Source: Candidatus Cloacimonadota bacterium
GTDB taxonomy: Bacteria > Cloacimonadota > Cloacimonadia > Cloacimonadales > JAOZMQ01
Assembly: GCA_029934195.1 (NCBI GenBank)
Contig: JAOZMQ010000081.1
Coordinates: 1 to 10,187 of the forward strand
DNA: 10,187 nt
Reading direction: 5' to 3'
The translations under genes were made by a program, and so were the position numbers. Position 1 is the first letter of the stretch. Each line of letters starts with the position of its first letter. This document shows positions 1 through 5,252 of this stretch, in pieces. The notes beneath the pieces were generated by a model that worked only from the letters and a program-made list of their open reading frames with translations, searched no databases and was not told where the DNA came from.

Positions 1-11
1 AAACTGGGAAC

Positions 12-28
12 GTAACCATCTTGGTTAC
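12..28. repeat. Short perfect hairpin near the window edge
   Basis: GTAACCA (12-18) and TGGTTAC (22-28) form a 7-bp stem with a 3-nt loop (TCT). No T-run follows, so it is not a typical terminator for the + strand. It could be the end of an element that continues to the left of the window. Confidence 0.5.
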
Positions 29-132
29 AAACTTTCAAATGAATATGAAGCGAGAACAAAAACAGGTACTGTCCCCAAAAAAAACTTGTTGTCACAAGAA
101 GCTTTAGTCTTTTGTCATTTTTTTACTGAAAG

Positions 133-235
133 TATTTTTTCCGCAAAGGGAAGAACGCAGAGACCTAAAAATAACGAAATTTTGGGTCACATTAATCTTT
201 TACGAGAATAAATATTAGAATTCCATAACTGCAAA
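133..235. repeat. Diverged intergenic repeat, copy A
   Basis: This segment aligns colinearly with 2581-2690. Shared blocks are TATTTTTT (133-140), CGCAAAGGGAAGAACGCA (142-159, identical in copy B at 2597-2614), a GGTYACATTAA block (185-195 versus 2641-2651) and a RTAACTRCMAAT block (224-235 versus 2679-2690). From the CGCAAAG block, the GGTYACATTAA block starts 43 nt on here and 44 nt on in copy B, and the RTAACTRCMAAT block starts 82 nt on in both, so the match covers the whole segment rather than only the first motif. Copy A lacks one 8-nt CGCAAAGT unit and its hairpin arms have decayed. Confidence 0.65.
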
Positions 236-264
236 TTCTTTATAGTGTTAGCTTCAATCTTGTC

Positions 265-293
265 TTGATTATAGATATTCTGAAAGTTAAGAT
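265..293 (+). promoter_or_regulatory. Possible sigma70-type promoter for the cvfB-like gene
   Basis: TTGATT (265-270) and TAAGAT (288-293) each match four of six consensus bases and are separated by 17 nt. Transcription would begin near 300, leaving a leader of about 70 nt. The promoter overlaps a hairpin (278-299). In such AT-rich sequence chance matches are frequent, so this is only a candidate. Confidence 0.25.
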
Positions 294-299
294 TCAGAA
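278..299. repeat. Short inverted repeat upstream of the cvfB-like gene
   Basis: TTCTGAA (278-284) and TTCAGAA (293-299) form a 7-bp stem with an 8-nt loop. It overlaps the possible -10 element, so it could be an operator-like dyad or simply chance. No T-run follows. Confidence 0.35.
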
Positions 300-370
300 A
301 TTTATAGACAAAAAAGAAGAATTTGATTTTTTAGAGAATTAAATAGAGAAAAAAGAAAAGGAATGCTATA

Positions 371-1204
371 ATGATAGAAATTGGAAAATGGAATAAATTG
401 CTAATGATAAAGAAATTGGATTTTGGGATTTATTTAGATGGAGAAGAATTGGGAGAAATCTTACTTCCAAAAGAAAATCTTGTAAAAAATTTCCAAATTG
501 ATGAATTATTAAATGTTTTTATTTACTATGATTCTGAAGACCGTATTATAGCAACTCGAAAAAAACCTTATGCGGAAGTCGGTGAATTTGCATATCTAAA
601 GGTCAAAGAAGTAACTTCAATTGGAGCATTCTTAGATTGGGGCTTACAAAAAGATTTGTTTGTTCCATTTATAGAACAAAATATAGCAATGGAAGATTCA
701 CATTCATATTTAGTATATGTATATTTTGACCAATACAGTCGAAGAATTGTCGCTTCTGCACGAATTAGTAAATTTATAAGTAGGGATGAAGCTGAATATA
801 ATGAAGGGGATAAAGTAAGATTTATCGTTTTCAAGGAAACAGATATTGGATACAAAATTCTTGTTGATAACAAATATTTAGGAATGATTTTCAAAAATGA
901 AATATTTGAACCAATTACTCTTGGTCAAAAAATGATAGGATTTGTAAAAAAGATAAGAGAAGATAATAAAATAGATATTTCTCTTAAAAATATCGGAATA
1001 GCAAAAATTGATGATACTTCTAAAGAAATTATTGATTTGTTAGAAAAAAATAATGGTGTTTTACCAGTTTCAGATAAAAGTTCACCAGAATTAATTTCAA
1101 AGTATTTTAAAATGAGTAAAAAAACTTTTAAAAAATCCATTGGATTTCTTTATAAAAATCATTTGATAGCTCTTGAACCTCATCAGATTAAATTAATCAA
1201 ATAG
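371..1204 (+). CDS. cvfB: CvfB/YitL-type S1-domain RNA-binding protein
   Basis: This 277-residue protein resembles the conserved virulence factor B (CvfB, YitL) family, cytoplasmic RNA-binding regulators made of S1 domains and a C-terminal winged helix. The N-terminal part has the family pattern DFGIYLDGEELGEILLP (residues 17-33). A second S1 domain (about 68-135) carries IGAFLDWGLQKDLFVPFIEQ (84-103) and VASARISKF (127-135). A third S1-like segment spans about 140-205, and residues 230-268 look like a winged helix (PVSDKSSPELISKYFKMSKK). The length is close to the usual 280-300. The start is supported by AAAAGGA 8 nt upstream and because family members begin with a similar M-x-x-x-G-x-x-N segment. 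It is first of three closely spaced genes. In staphylococci CvfB affects virulence gene expression; the role here is not known. The family call is firm, the regulatory target is not. Confidence 0.85.
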   Translation: MIEIGKWNKLLMIKKLDFGIYLDGEELGEILLPKENLVKNFQIDELLNVFIYYDSEDRIIATRKKPYAEVGEFAYLKVKEVTSIGAFLDWGLQKDLFVPFIEQNIAMEDSHSYLVYVYFDQYSRRIVASARISKFISRDEAEYNEGDKVRFIVFKETDIGYKILVDNKYLGMIFKNEIFEPITLGQKMIGFVKKIREDNKIDISLKNIGIAKIDDTSKEIIDLLEKNNGVLPVSDKSSPELISKYFKMSKKTFKKSIGFLYKNHLIALEPHQIKLIK

Positions 1205-1265
1205 TGTGCTCAATTATCAAAGTTTTAATAAAAAGCAATGCAAGAAATATTGATTTGGAGTAATA

Positions 1266-1679
1266 ATGAAAAATAGAAGACTATTCAGTCGTATTGATTA
1301 TGAGGCAAAAATTAAATTTCAATGTAATGAGAAAATATACATTGGAGTGTTGCAAGATATCTCTTTGAAAGGAATAAAAGTAAACTTTTCTGGTGATATT
1401 TCGAAATTGTCTTTTCAGAGTAAAGGAATGCTGTCAATCAAGCTTCCATCGTCAGAAATTGTTTTAGATATTGAAGCAACATTAACTCATAAAGACAGAA
1501 ATACTTGTGGTCTCAGGTTTAATGTCATAGAAATAGAGGTTTTGTCACATCTAAAATCACTTATTTCATTAAATACTGGAGATGGAGAATTAATTGATAA
1601 TGAGCTTGGTTTGTTTGTAGATTCATCAAAAATTGATTTTTTTAATAATAATAATAAAAAGCGAGAAGACAATGATTGA
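1266..1679 (+). CDS. PilZ domain protein (c-di-GMP receptor)
   Basis: A 137-residue, single-domain cytoplasmic protein. Both parts of the c-di-GMP binding signature are visible: RxxxR as R5-L-F-S-R9, and (D/N)xSxxG as D31-I-S-L-K-G36. The domain closes with the usual GLRF strand (residues 82-85). PilZ proteins bind cyclic di-GMP and change the behaviour of a partner such as flagellar motor, pilus or polysaccharide machinery. The tail after about residue 105 is acidic, then Asn-rich (four Asn in a row, encoded by a TAA-type trinucleotide run read as AAT), and is probably disordered. The ATG has GGAG (1257-1260) 5 nt upstream. It lies 61 nt after the cvfB-like gene with no terminator between, and its stop overlaps the start of cheR by 8 nt, so PilZ and CheR are probably co-translated and may act together. 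Confidence 0.85.
   Translation: MKNRRLFSRIDYEAKIKFQCNEKIYIGVLQDISLKGIKVNFSGDISKLSFQSKGMLSIKLPSSEIVLDIEATLTHKDRNTCGLRFNVIEIEVLSHLKSLISLNTGDGELIDNELGLFVDSSKIDFFNNNNKKREDND
1643..1657. repeat. T7 tract and (TAA)5 microsatellite
   Basis: Seven T (1637-1643) run into five TAA units (1643-1657) within the 3' end of the PilZ gene, 15 nt before the cheR start. Whole-unit slippage would only alter the Asn run of PilZ and the spacing to cheR, while slippage in the T7 tract would shift the PilZ frame. In an AT-rich genome this may be compositional. Confidence 0.5.
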
Positions 1680-2484
1680 ATATGACATTAGTGATTTTAT
1701 TTTTAGAAAGTTTGTTAAACTTGTATATACTAAAGCTGGAATTCATTTAACTGATTCAAAAAAAGCTCTTTTGAAATCTAGAACAAGTAAAATATTACGT
1801 GAACGGAATATCCAAAATTATAAAGCATACCTATCAATTATTGAGAATGATACTTCAGGCAAAGAGCTTAGAGATTTTATAAATCTGATTTCGACAAATA
1901 CAACTCATTTTTTCAGAGAGAAGAAACATTTCGACTTTATGAAAGAGCTTGCCCACGGAGGTTTATGGAGAAATGCACGAGATATCCGGATTTGGTGTGC
2001 TGCATCTTCAACAGGAGAAGAACCATATTCTATTGCAATGACAATGGCTGAATTATTTGATTTAAATCAAACTAAAGTCGAAATAATTGCGACAGATATT
2101 GACACAAATGTTCTTGAAAAAGCTCGTAGGGGTGTTTTTAGTTTGGACAATATTAATATTTCAGACACACTTTTGAGGAAATATTTTAAAAAAGGAAAAG
2201 GTAAAGCTGCGGGGTTTGTAAAAGTTCGACAAGAATTGGCACAGATATTGAATTTTAAGTATCTAAATTTAATCGAGGATTATAAACTTAAAGGTGAATT
2301 TGACATTATTTTTTGTAGAAATGTCTTCATTTATTTTGATAATAGAACTAAAGAAAATATTGTTCGAAGAATGCTGAAATTTGTCAAGAAAGGTGGATAT
2401 TTGTTTATCGGGCACTCAGAGAGTCTAAATTCCTTGAATCATGATTACAAATATGTTATGCCTGCAACATATCAAAAAATCTAA
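1672..2484 (+). CDS. cheR: CheR-type methyl-accepting chemotaxis protein methyltransferase
   Basis: This 270-residue enzyme should transfer methyl groups from S-adenosylmethionine to glutamates of chemoreceptors (or another target), producing glutamate methyl esters in the cytoplasm. An all-helical CheR_N domain (about 5-60) is followed by the family marker STNTTHFFREKKHF (74-87), SAM motif I as WCAASSTGEEPYSIAM (108-123), the acidic strand IIATDIDTNVLEKAR (138-152), the beta-subdomain region (about 170-190, VRQELA), DIIFCRNVFIYFD (211-223) and GGYLFIGHSESL (241-252). Length is close to the 286 residues of the enteric protein. The ATG at 1672 is chosen over an in-frame ATG at 1633 because family members start near here and the upstream residues are a PilZ-overlapping hydrophobic run; AGAAG (1664-1668) is a weak Shine-Dalgarno. 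The 8-nt overlap with the PilZ stop suggests translational coupling. No cheB, cheA or receptor gene is present, so it is an orphan within this window. Confidence 0.92.
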   Translation: MIEYDISDFIFRKFVKLVYTKAGIHLTDSKKALLKSRTSKILRERNIQNYKAYLSIIENDTSGKELRDFINLISTNTTHFFREKKHFDFMKELAHGGLWRNARDIRIWCAASSTGEEPYSIAMTMAELFDLNQTKVEIIATDIDTNVLEKARRGVFSLDNINISDTLLRKYFKKGKGKAAGFVKVRQELAQILNFKYLNLIEDYKLKGEFDIIFCRNVFIYFDNRTKENIVRRMLKFVKKGGYLFIGHSESLNSLNHDYKYVMPATYQKI

Positions 2485-2580
2485 AAGAAAAACCGAAGCA
2501 AGACACATCTGATTTCATAGATCTTAAAACGACATTATTTTTCAAAATAGTCTGTTGATTGATTTCTCGTAAACACAAAT

Positions 2581-2690
2581 TATTTTTTCGCAAAGTCGCA
2601 AAGGGAAGAACGCAAAGGCAAATTGTTGATTAAATTATTAGGTTACATTAAAATCTTAAAAGGAAATTGTAAGATTCTGTAACTACCAAA
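2581..2690. repeat. Diverged intergenic repeat, copy B
   Basis: This is the second copy of the segment at 133-235. It begins with TATTTTTT (2581-2588) and contains three CGCAAAG units at 2589, 2597 and 2611, with the CGCAAAGGGAAGAACGCA block at 2597-2614. The GGTTACATTAA block (2641-2651) and the GTAACTACCAAAT block (2679-2691) keep the order and spacing of copy A. Copy B carries a hairpin at 2642-2683 that copy A has largely lost. Confidence 0.65.
2642..2683. repeat. Two-part hairpin inside repeat copy B
   Basis: The outer stem is GTTACA (2642-2647) with TGTAAC (2678-2683); the inner stem is AATCTT (2652-2657) with AAGATT (2671-2676). A small asymmetric internal loop lies between the stems and a 13-nt loop closes the hairpin. 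There is no T-run, so it is more like a structured repeat than a terminator of cheR. Confidence 0.5.
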
Positions 2691-2860
2691 TACGTATAGA
2701 TTTAGCAAAAAAAAATATTTTTGTGTCAAGTCTTCATAATTTACCTTTCTCCGTGAATTAGCTGTAAACTCCCTTCTTATAGCAGTCTTATTTTGGGGGA
2801 AATGTAATTACTTTTAAAGATTGGCAAAATTGAGCTCAAGTATTAATATTTAAAAGGAAA

Positions 2861-2876
2861 GTCGTATTTTACGGAC
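2861..2876. repeat. Small hairpin
   Basis: GTCGTA (2861-2866) pairs with TACG-AC (2870-2876, one bulged G) around a TTT loop. It lies 24 nt before the TTTTCGTTCA box. No function can be assigned. Confidence 0.3.
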
Positions 2877-2899
2877 AAGCATTCGGAAGGTTTTGGTCA

Positions 2900-2917
2900 T
2901 TTTCGTTCAAATACAAT
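2900..2917 (+). repeat. TTTTCGTTCA box, copy 1
   Basis: TTTTCGTTCA-A-ATACAAT (2900-2917) differs from 5204-5221 by a single base (G for the A after the box). A more diverged inverted copy reads from 5143 back to 5121. All copies lie in the non-coding regions in front of the two foldase genes. Confidence 0.55.
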
Positions 2918-3004
2918 ATTAGTTTAACTGCAACAGAAAGACGAAGTTTAAAATATTAAGTTTAGAAAAGAAAGAGAAAATCATAACTCACTACTTTTTA
3001 TACT

Positions 3005-3054
3005 TCTGAAAAAAATAATTTTTAGCTTTTCAGAGGAATCATTTTCTGAAAGCT
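3005..3054 (+). promoter_or_regulatory. Competing hairpins upstream of the ppiD-like gene
   Basis: Segment 1 TCTGAAAA (3005-3012), segment 2 AGCTTTTCAGA (3024-3034) and segment 3 TCTGAAAGCT (3045-3054) share one complementarity. Segment 2 can pair with segment 1 (8 bp) or with segment 3 (10 bp with one bulged T), but not with both. A pyrimidine-rich but interrupted stretch follows (CTATTTCTTTT), so neither form is a classic terminator. This is compatible with an RNA switch or with a palindromic operator cluster; only the pairing is seen directly. Confidence 0.35.
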
Positions 3055-3186
3055 CTATTTCTTTTACTATAAAGACATTAGCAATTTATTAAATTCATAT
3101 TATATCCTCTTTTTTTATTAGTATATGTTTTTTTTCAAGTTTTTGATTTTTTTCATTGCACAAATAAAAGGTTTTAAAAATATGTG

Positions 3187-3196
3187 TTTTCGTTAA
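3187..3196 (+). promoter_or_regulatory. TTTTCGTTAA box 47 nt before the ppiD-like start
   Basis: The decamer begins 47 nt upstream of ATG 3234, while the equivalent box at 5204 begins 49 nt upstream of ATG 5253. The sequence is the exact reverse complement of 5225-5234. TATAAA lies 17 nt downstream of TTTTCG (3210-3215), but initiation from that spacing would start inside the Shine-Dalgarno, so a regulator site fits better than a -35 element. Confidence 0.3.
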
Positions 3197-3218
3197 TAAA
3201 AAAATAAGATATAAATTC

Positions 3219-3224
3219 AGGAGG
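3219..3224 (+). promoter_or_regulatory. Strong ribosome binding site of the ppiD-like gene
   Basis: A perfect AGGAGG lies 9 nt before ATG 3234. It is the strongest Shine-Dalgarno in the window and fixes the start codon. Confidence 0.85.
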
Positions 3225-3233
3225 ATTTTATAC

Positions 3234-5012
3234 ATGTTACAAGATTTAAGGAATCAATCGAAAATAATTATCTACATTATTGCATTTGTGTTTATCGTAG
3301 GAATGTTTCTTATGGGAGCAGGTAGTATTTTCAACAAACAACCTGTTTTAGGGAAAATCAATGGTAAAAAAATAACATACAAAAAGTTCTATAAAATGCT
3401 ACAAAATAATTATTCTGACTGGCAAAGTAAAAATGAAGGTAAAGAAACTGATGAAAAAATAATGCAACAACTAAGAGATCAAACTTGGGAACAAATGATT
3501 CAGTTTGTGCTTCTTGATCAAGAAATAAAAAAAAGACACATCAAAGTTAAAGATGAGGATGTAATTAAGAAATTGAAAGATCCGAGTAGTGATATAACCC
3601 AAATTCCGGAATTGCAAACTGATGGTAAATTTGATTATTCAAAATATGAAAAGATGCTTTATGATAATGATCAATTTGGAACTTATATTGAATCTCGTGT
3701 TCGTGCAAATCTTCCTTATCAATTACTTTTTGATGATATAGTCTCAGATATTGAATTTGATGAAGAAAAAGTAAAACAAGATTATATCGACAAAAATGAC
3801 AAAGCTGATGCAAAAGTTATTTATTTCGATTATAAACAATACAAAGATGTAGTTGCTGAAGAATCAGAAGTTCAAAAATACTATGATGAGCATAAAGAAG
3901 ATTATAAAAAAGGTGCTGCAAGAAAACTTCGTTATGTAAAAATTCCATTTATCCCAAGCGTAGCAGATGAAAAAATTGTTAAAGATTCTATAAACTTTAT
4001 TCTTGAAAAAATTAAGGACGGTGAAGATTTTGCAACTCTCGCAAAACAATATTCACAAGGACCATCAGCACCAAAAGGTGGAGATCTTGGTTATTTCGAT
4101 AAAACTAAAATGGTAAAAGAATTTTCAGCAGTTGCTTTTAATACTGAGATTGGTCAAGTCTCTAAACCAGTAAAAACAAAATTCGGATGGCACATCATAA
4201 AAGTTTTTGCAAAACGAAAAAATGCAGAAGGTGCTGACGAAATAAAAGCAAGTCATATTCTTCTTAAAGTTAATCCTTCTGAAAAAACAAAACTGGATTT
4301 AGAAACAAAAATTGCAGAGTTGAAAAAAAATGCAAGCAAAGTTGGATTAGAAAAAGCAGCTAAAGATCTTGCATATGATGTCTCAGAAACCAAAGAATTT
4401 TATGAAAATTCAACATATATCTCTGGACTTGGAAAACAGGAAGAACTGGTAAAATTTGCTTTCGCTAATAAAGTTGGTAGTTTTGCAGACCCAATTGAAG
4501 GTAGAGATAAAGAAAAAATATTCTGTGAAGTTTCCTATGAAATAGGTGAACATTATCAGACACTTGAAGAAGTAAAAACACGTATTGAAAATAGTGTCAA
4601 GAATATAAAGAAAGCTAAAAAAGCCAATGAAAAAGGTGAGGAATTTGTTAAAGCAAATAAACCTGAAGATTATTTGAAAATTGCTGAAAAAGAAGGAATT
4701 CAAATTATTGATTTGAAAGGAGTAAATAAAGATAAATATGTTCCTAAAGTTGGAAAAATTGAAGCTCTTAACAAAGCAATTTTAGAAACCGAACCAACAC
4801 ATTTTACTCCTTTAATTAAAGATGAAGCTAAAGGTGCTTTTTTGGCTTATGTTGAAACAAGGACAAAAGCTGATATGACAAAATTTGAAGAAACAAAAGA
4901 AGCTCTTATCGAAACAGCAAAAACAAATGCCAAAAATACTCGTTATAATGAATGGTATAATGATGCTAAAGAAAAAGCTAAAATTATTGATAATCGAGAA
5001 ATGTATTTCTAA
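3234..5012 (+). CDS. ppiD: PpiD-like membrane-anchored SurA_N/parvulin foldase
   Basis: A 592-residue protein, close to the roughly 620 of enteric PpiD. Residues 11-31 (IIIYIIAFVFIVGMFLMGAG) form a single N-terminal membrane anchor without a cleavage site, placing the rest in the periplasm. A SurA_N-type chaperone region starts at GKINGKKITYKKF (40-52) and runs to about 180. A parvulin-type domain (about 228-327) has SQGPSAPKGGDLGYF (274-288) and KFGWHIIKV (316-324). The histidine expected in its first strand is replaced (LRYVKIPF, 232-239), while KASHILLKV (338-346) carries that histidine but starts a second, degenerate parvulin-like segment without a GGDLG or FGWH motif. Isomerase activity is therefore uncertain and a holdase/chaperone role for newly exported proteins is likely. 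It has its own long leader and ends at a strong terminator, so it appears monocistronic. The next gene is a full-length paralogue. Confidence 0.82.
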   Translation: MLQDLRNQSKIIIYIIAFVFIVGMFLMGAGSIFNKQPVLGKINGKKITYKKFYKMLQNNYSDWQSKNEGKETDEKIMQQLRDQTWEQMIQFVLLDQEIKKRHIKVKDEDVIKKLKDPSSDITQIPELQTDGKFDYSKYEKMLYDNDQFGTYIESRVRANLPYQLLFDDIVSDIEFDEEKVKQDYIDKNDKADAKVIYFDYKQYKDVVAEESEVQKYYDEHKEDYKKGAARKLRYVKIPFIPSVADEKIVKDSINFILEKIKDGEDFATLAKQYSQGPSAPKGGDLGYFDKTKMVKEFSAVAFNTEIGQVSKPVKTKFGWHIIKVFAKRKNAEGADEIKASHILLKVNPSEKTKLDLETKIAELKKNASKVGLEKAAKDLAYDVSETKEFYENSTYISGLGKQEELVKFAFANKVGSFADPIEGRDKEKIFCEVSYEIGEHYQTLEEVKTRIENSVKNIKKAKKANEKGEEFVKANKPEDYLKIAEKEGIQIIDLKGVNKDKYVPKVGKIEALNKAILETEPTHFTPLIKDEAKGAFLAYVETRTKADMTKFEETKEALIETAKTNAKNTRYNEWYNDAKEKAKIIDNREMYF

Positions 5013-5030
5013 ACAATAAACTTTTTTTTG

Positions 5031-5058
5031 AGCCGATGGTAAAACATCGGCTTTTTTT
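5031..5058 (+). terminator. Rho-independent terminator of the ppiD-like gene
   Basis: AGCCGATG (5031-5038) and CATCGGCT (5045-5052) form a perfect 8-bp GC-rich stem with a 6-nt loop, followed by an unbroken T-run (5052-5058). It begins 19 nt after the TAA stop. This is the only textbook terminator in the window and separates the two foldase genes into different transcripts. Confidence 0.93.
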
Positions 5059-5120
5059 ATACTTTAGAAACCTTGTGATTGTTCAATAAATCCTCGCAAT
5101 AGTTGCCATAAAAGACTGAC

Positions 5121-5145
5121 TATTTTTAGTGTTTGAACGAAAACG
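5121..5145 (-). repeat. TTTTCGTTCA box, inverted copy
   Basis: Read on the - strand from 5143, the sequence is TTTTCGTTCA followed by AACACTAAAAATA, which resembles the downstream part of the + copies at 2900 and 5204. It forms the left arm of the large inverted repeat at 5134-5213. Confidence 0.45.
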
Positions 5146-5213
5146 AATTTAATCGCTGAGCTCGCTAATTATTATGACATAAAAAGAACGATACAAAAAT
5201 TAGTTTTCGTTCA
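5134..5213. repeat. 17-bp inverted repeat in the leader of the lipoprotein foldase gene
   Basis: TGAACGAAAACGAATTT (5134-5150) and AAATTAGTTTTCGTTCA (5197-5213) are inverted copies with one mismatch, separated by 46 nt that include a GAGCTC palindrome (5158-5163). The arms are too long to be expected by chance over this distance. They could be the ends of a small palindromic element, two oppositely oriented protein sites, or one form of a leader RNA structure. Confidence 0.65.
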
Positions 5214-5234
5214 GATACAATTTATTAACGAAAA
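5204..5234 (+). promoter_or_regulatory. TTTTCGTT/AACGAAAA dyad next to the ribosome binding site
   Basis: TTTTCGTT (5204-5211) and AACGAAAA (5227-5234) are perfect 8-nt inverted arms 15 nt apart; the right arm ends 1 nt before the AGGGA (5236-5240). The left arm is shared with the larger inverted repeat at 5134-5213, so the two pairings exclude each other. It could act as an operator dyad, or as a hairpin that hinders the Shine-Dalgarno. Only the symmetry is seen directly. Confidence 0.4.
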
Positions 5235-5252
5235 AAGGGAAACTTGGAAAAA

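Larger units (their letters stand above)
1..370. other. Non-coding region upstream of the cvfB-like gene
   Basis: No convincing gene lies here. Frame 2 stays open from base 2 to about 211, but its translation has low complexity, no start context and no family resemblance, and it runs through a repeat copy. The stretch holds a small hairpin (12-28), a segment containing GGTACTGTCCCC (65-76) followed by an A-run, repeat copy A (133-235), a second hairpin (278-299) and a possible promoter (265-293). The Shine-Dalgarno of the first gene (AAAAGGA, 356-362) closes it. Confidence 0.7.
2485..3233. other. 749-nt intergenic region before the ppiD-like gene
   Basis: No credible gene is visible on either strand; the longest open stretches are short Phe/Lys-rich runs. 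The region holds repeat copy B (2581-2690) with an intact hairpin, a small hairpin (2861-2876), a TTTTCGTTCA box (2900-2909), a pair of competing hairpins (3005-3054), very A/T-rich sequence (3090-3215) and a strong Shine-Dalgarno (3219-3224). No T-tailed terminator was found after cheR, and no convincing promoter for the ppiD-like gene could be singled out from the AT-rich background. Confidence 0.7.

Noticed and set aside
2..211. Open frame at the left edge that could be the 3' end of a gene
   Set aside because: The translation looks random, has no family resemblance, and runs through repeat copy A; the length is unremarkable for chance.
568..894. Antisense open frame inside the cvfB-like gene, and similar ones inside other genes
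   Set aside because: They lie fully within well-supported genes on the other strand, and their translations show no recognisable domain.
1633..1671. In-frame upstream ATG extending CheR by 13 residues
   Set aside because: The extra residues are a hydrophobic/basic run produced by the T7 and TAA tract inside the PilZ gene, have no ribosome binding site, and do not fit the CheR N-terminus.
2485..2580. Expected terminator after cheR
   Set aside because: No GC-rich stem followed by a T-run was found in this stretch; termination may be Rho-dependent or further downstream.
3156..3184. Promoter candidate TTGCAC-N17-AATATG for the ppiD-like gene
   Set aside because: The -10 match is poor, and the surrounding A/T-rich sequence gives many equally good matches.
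5244..5252. TTG start adding three residues to the lipoprotein foldase
   Set aside because: AGGGA ends only 3 nt before the TTG, too close for a normal Shine-Dalgarno, and an ATG is available at 5253. The alternative is not excluded.
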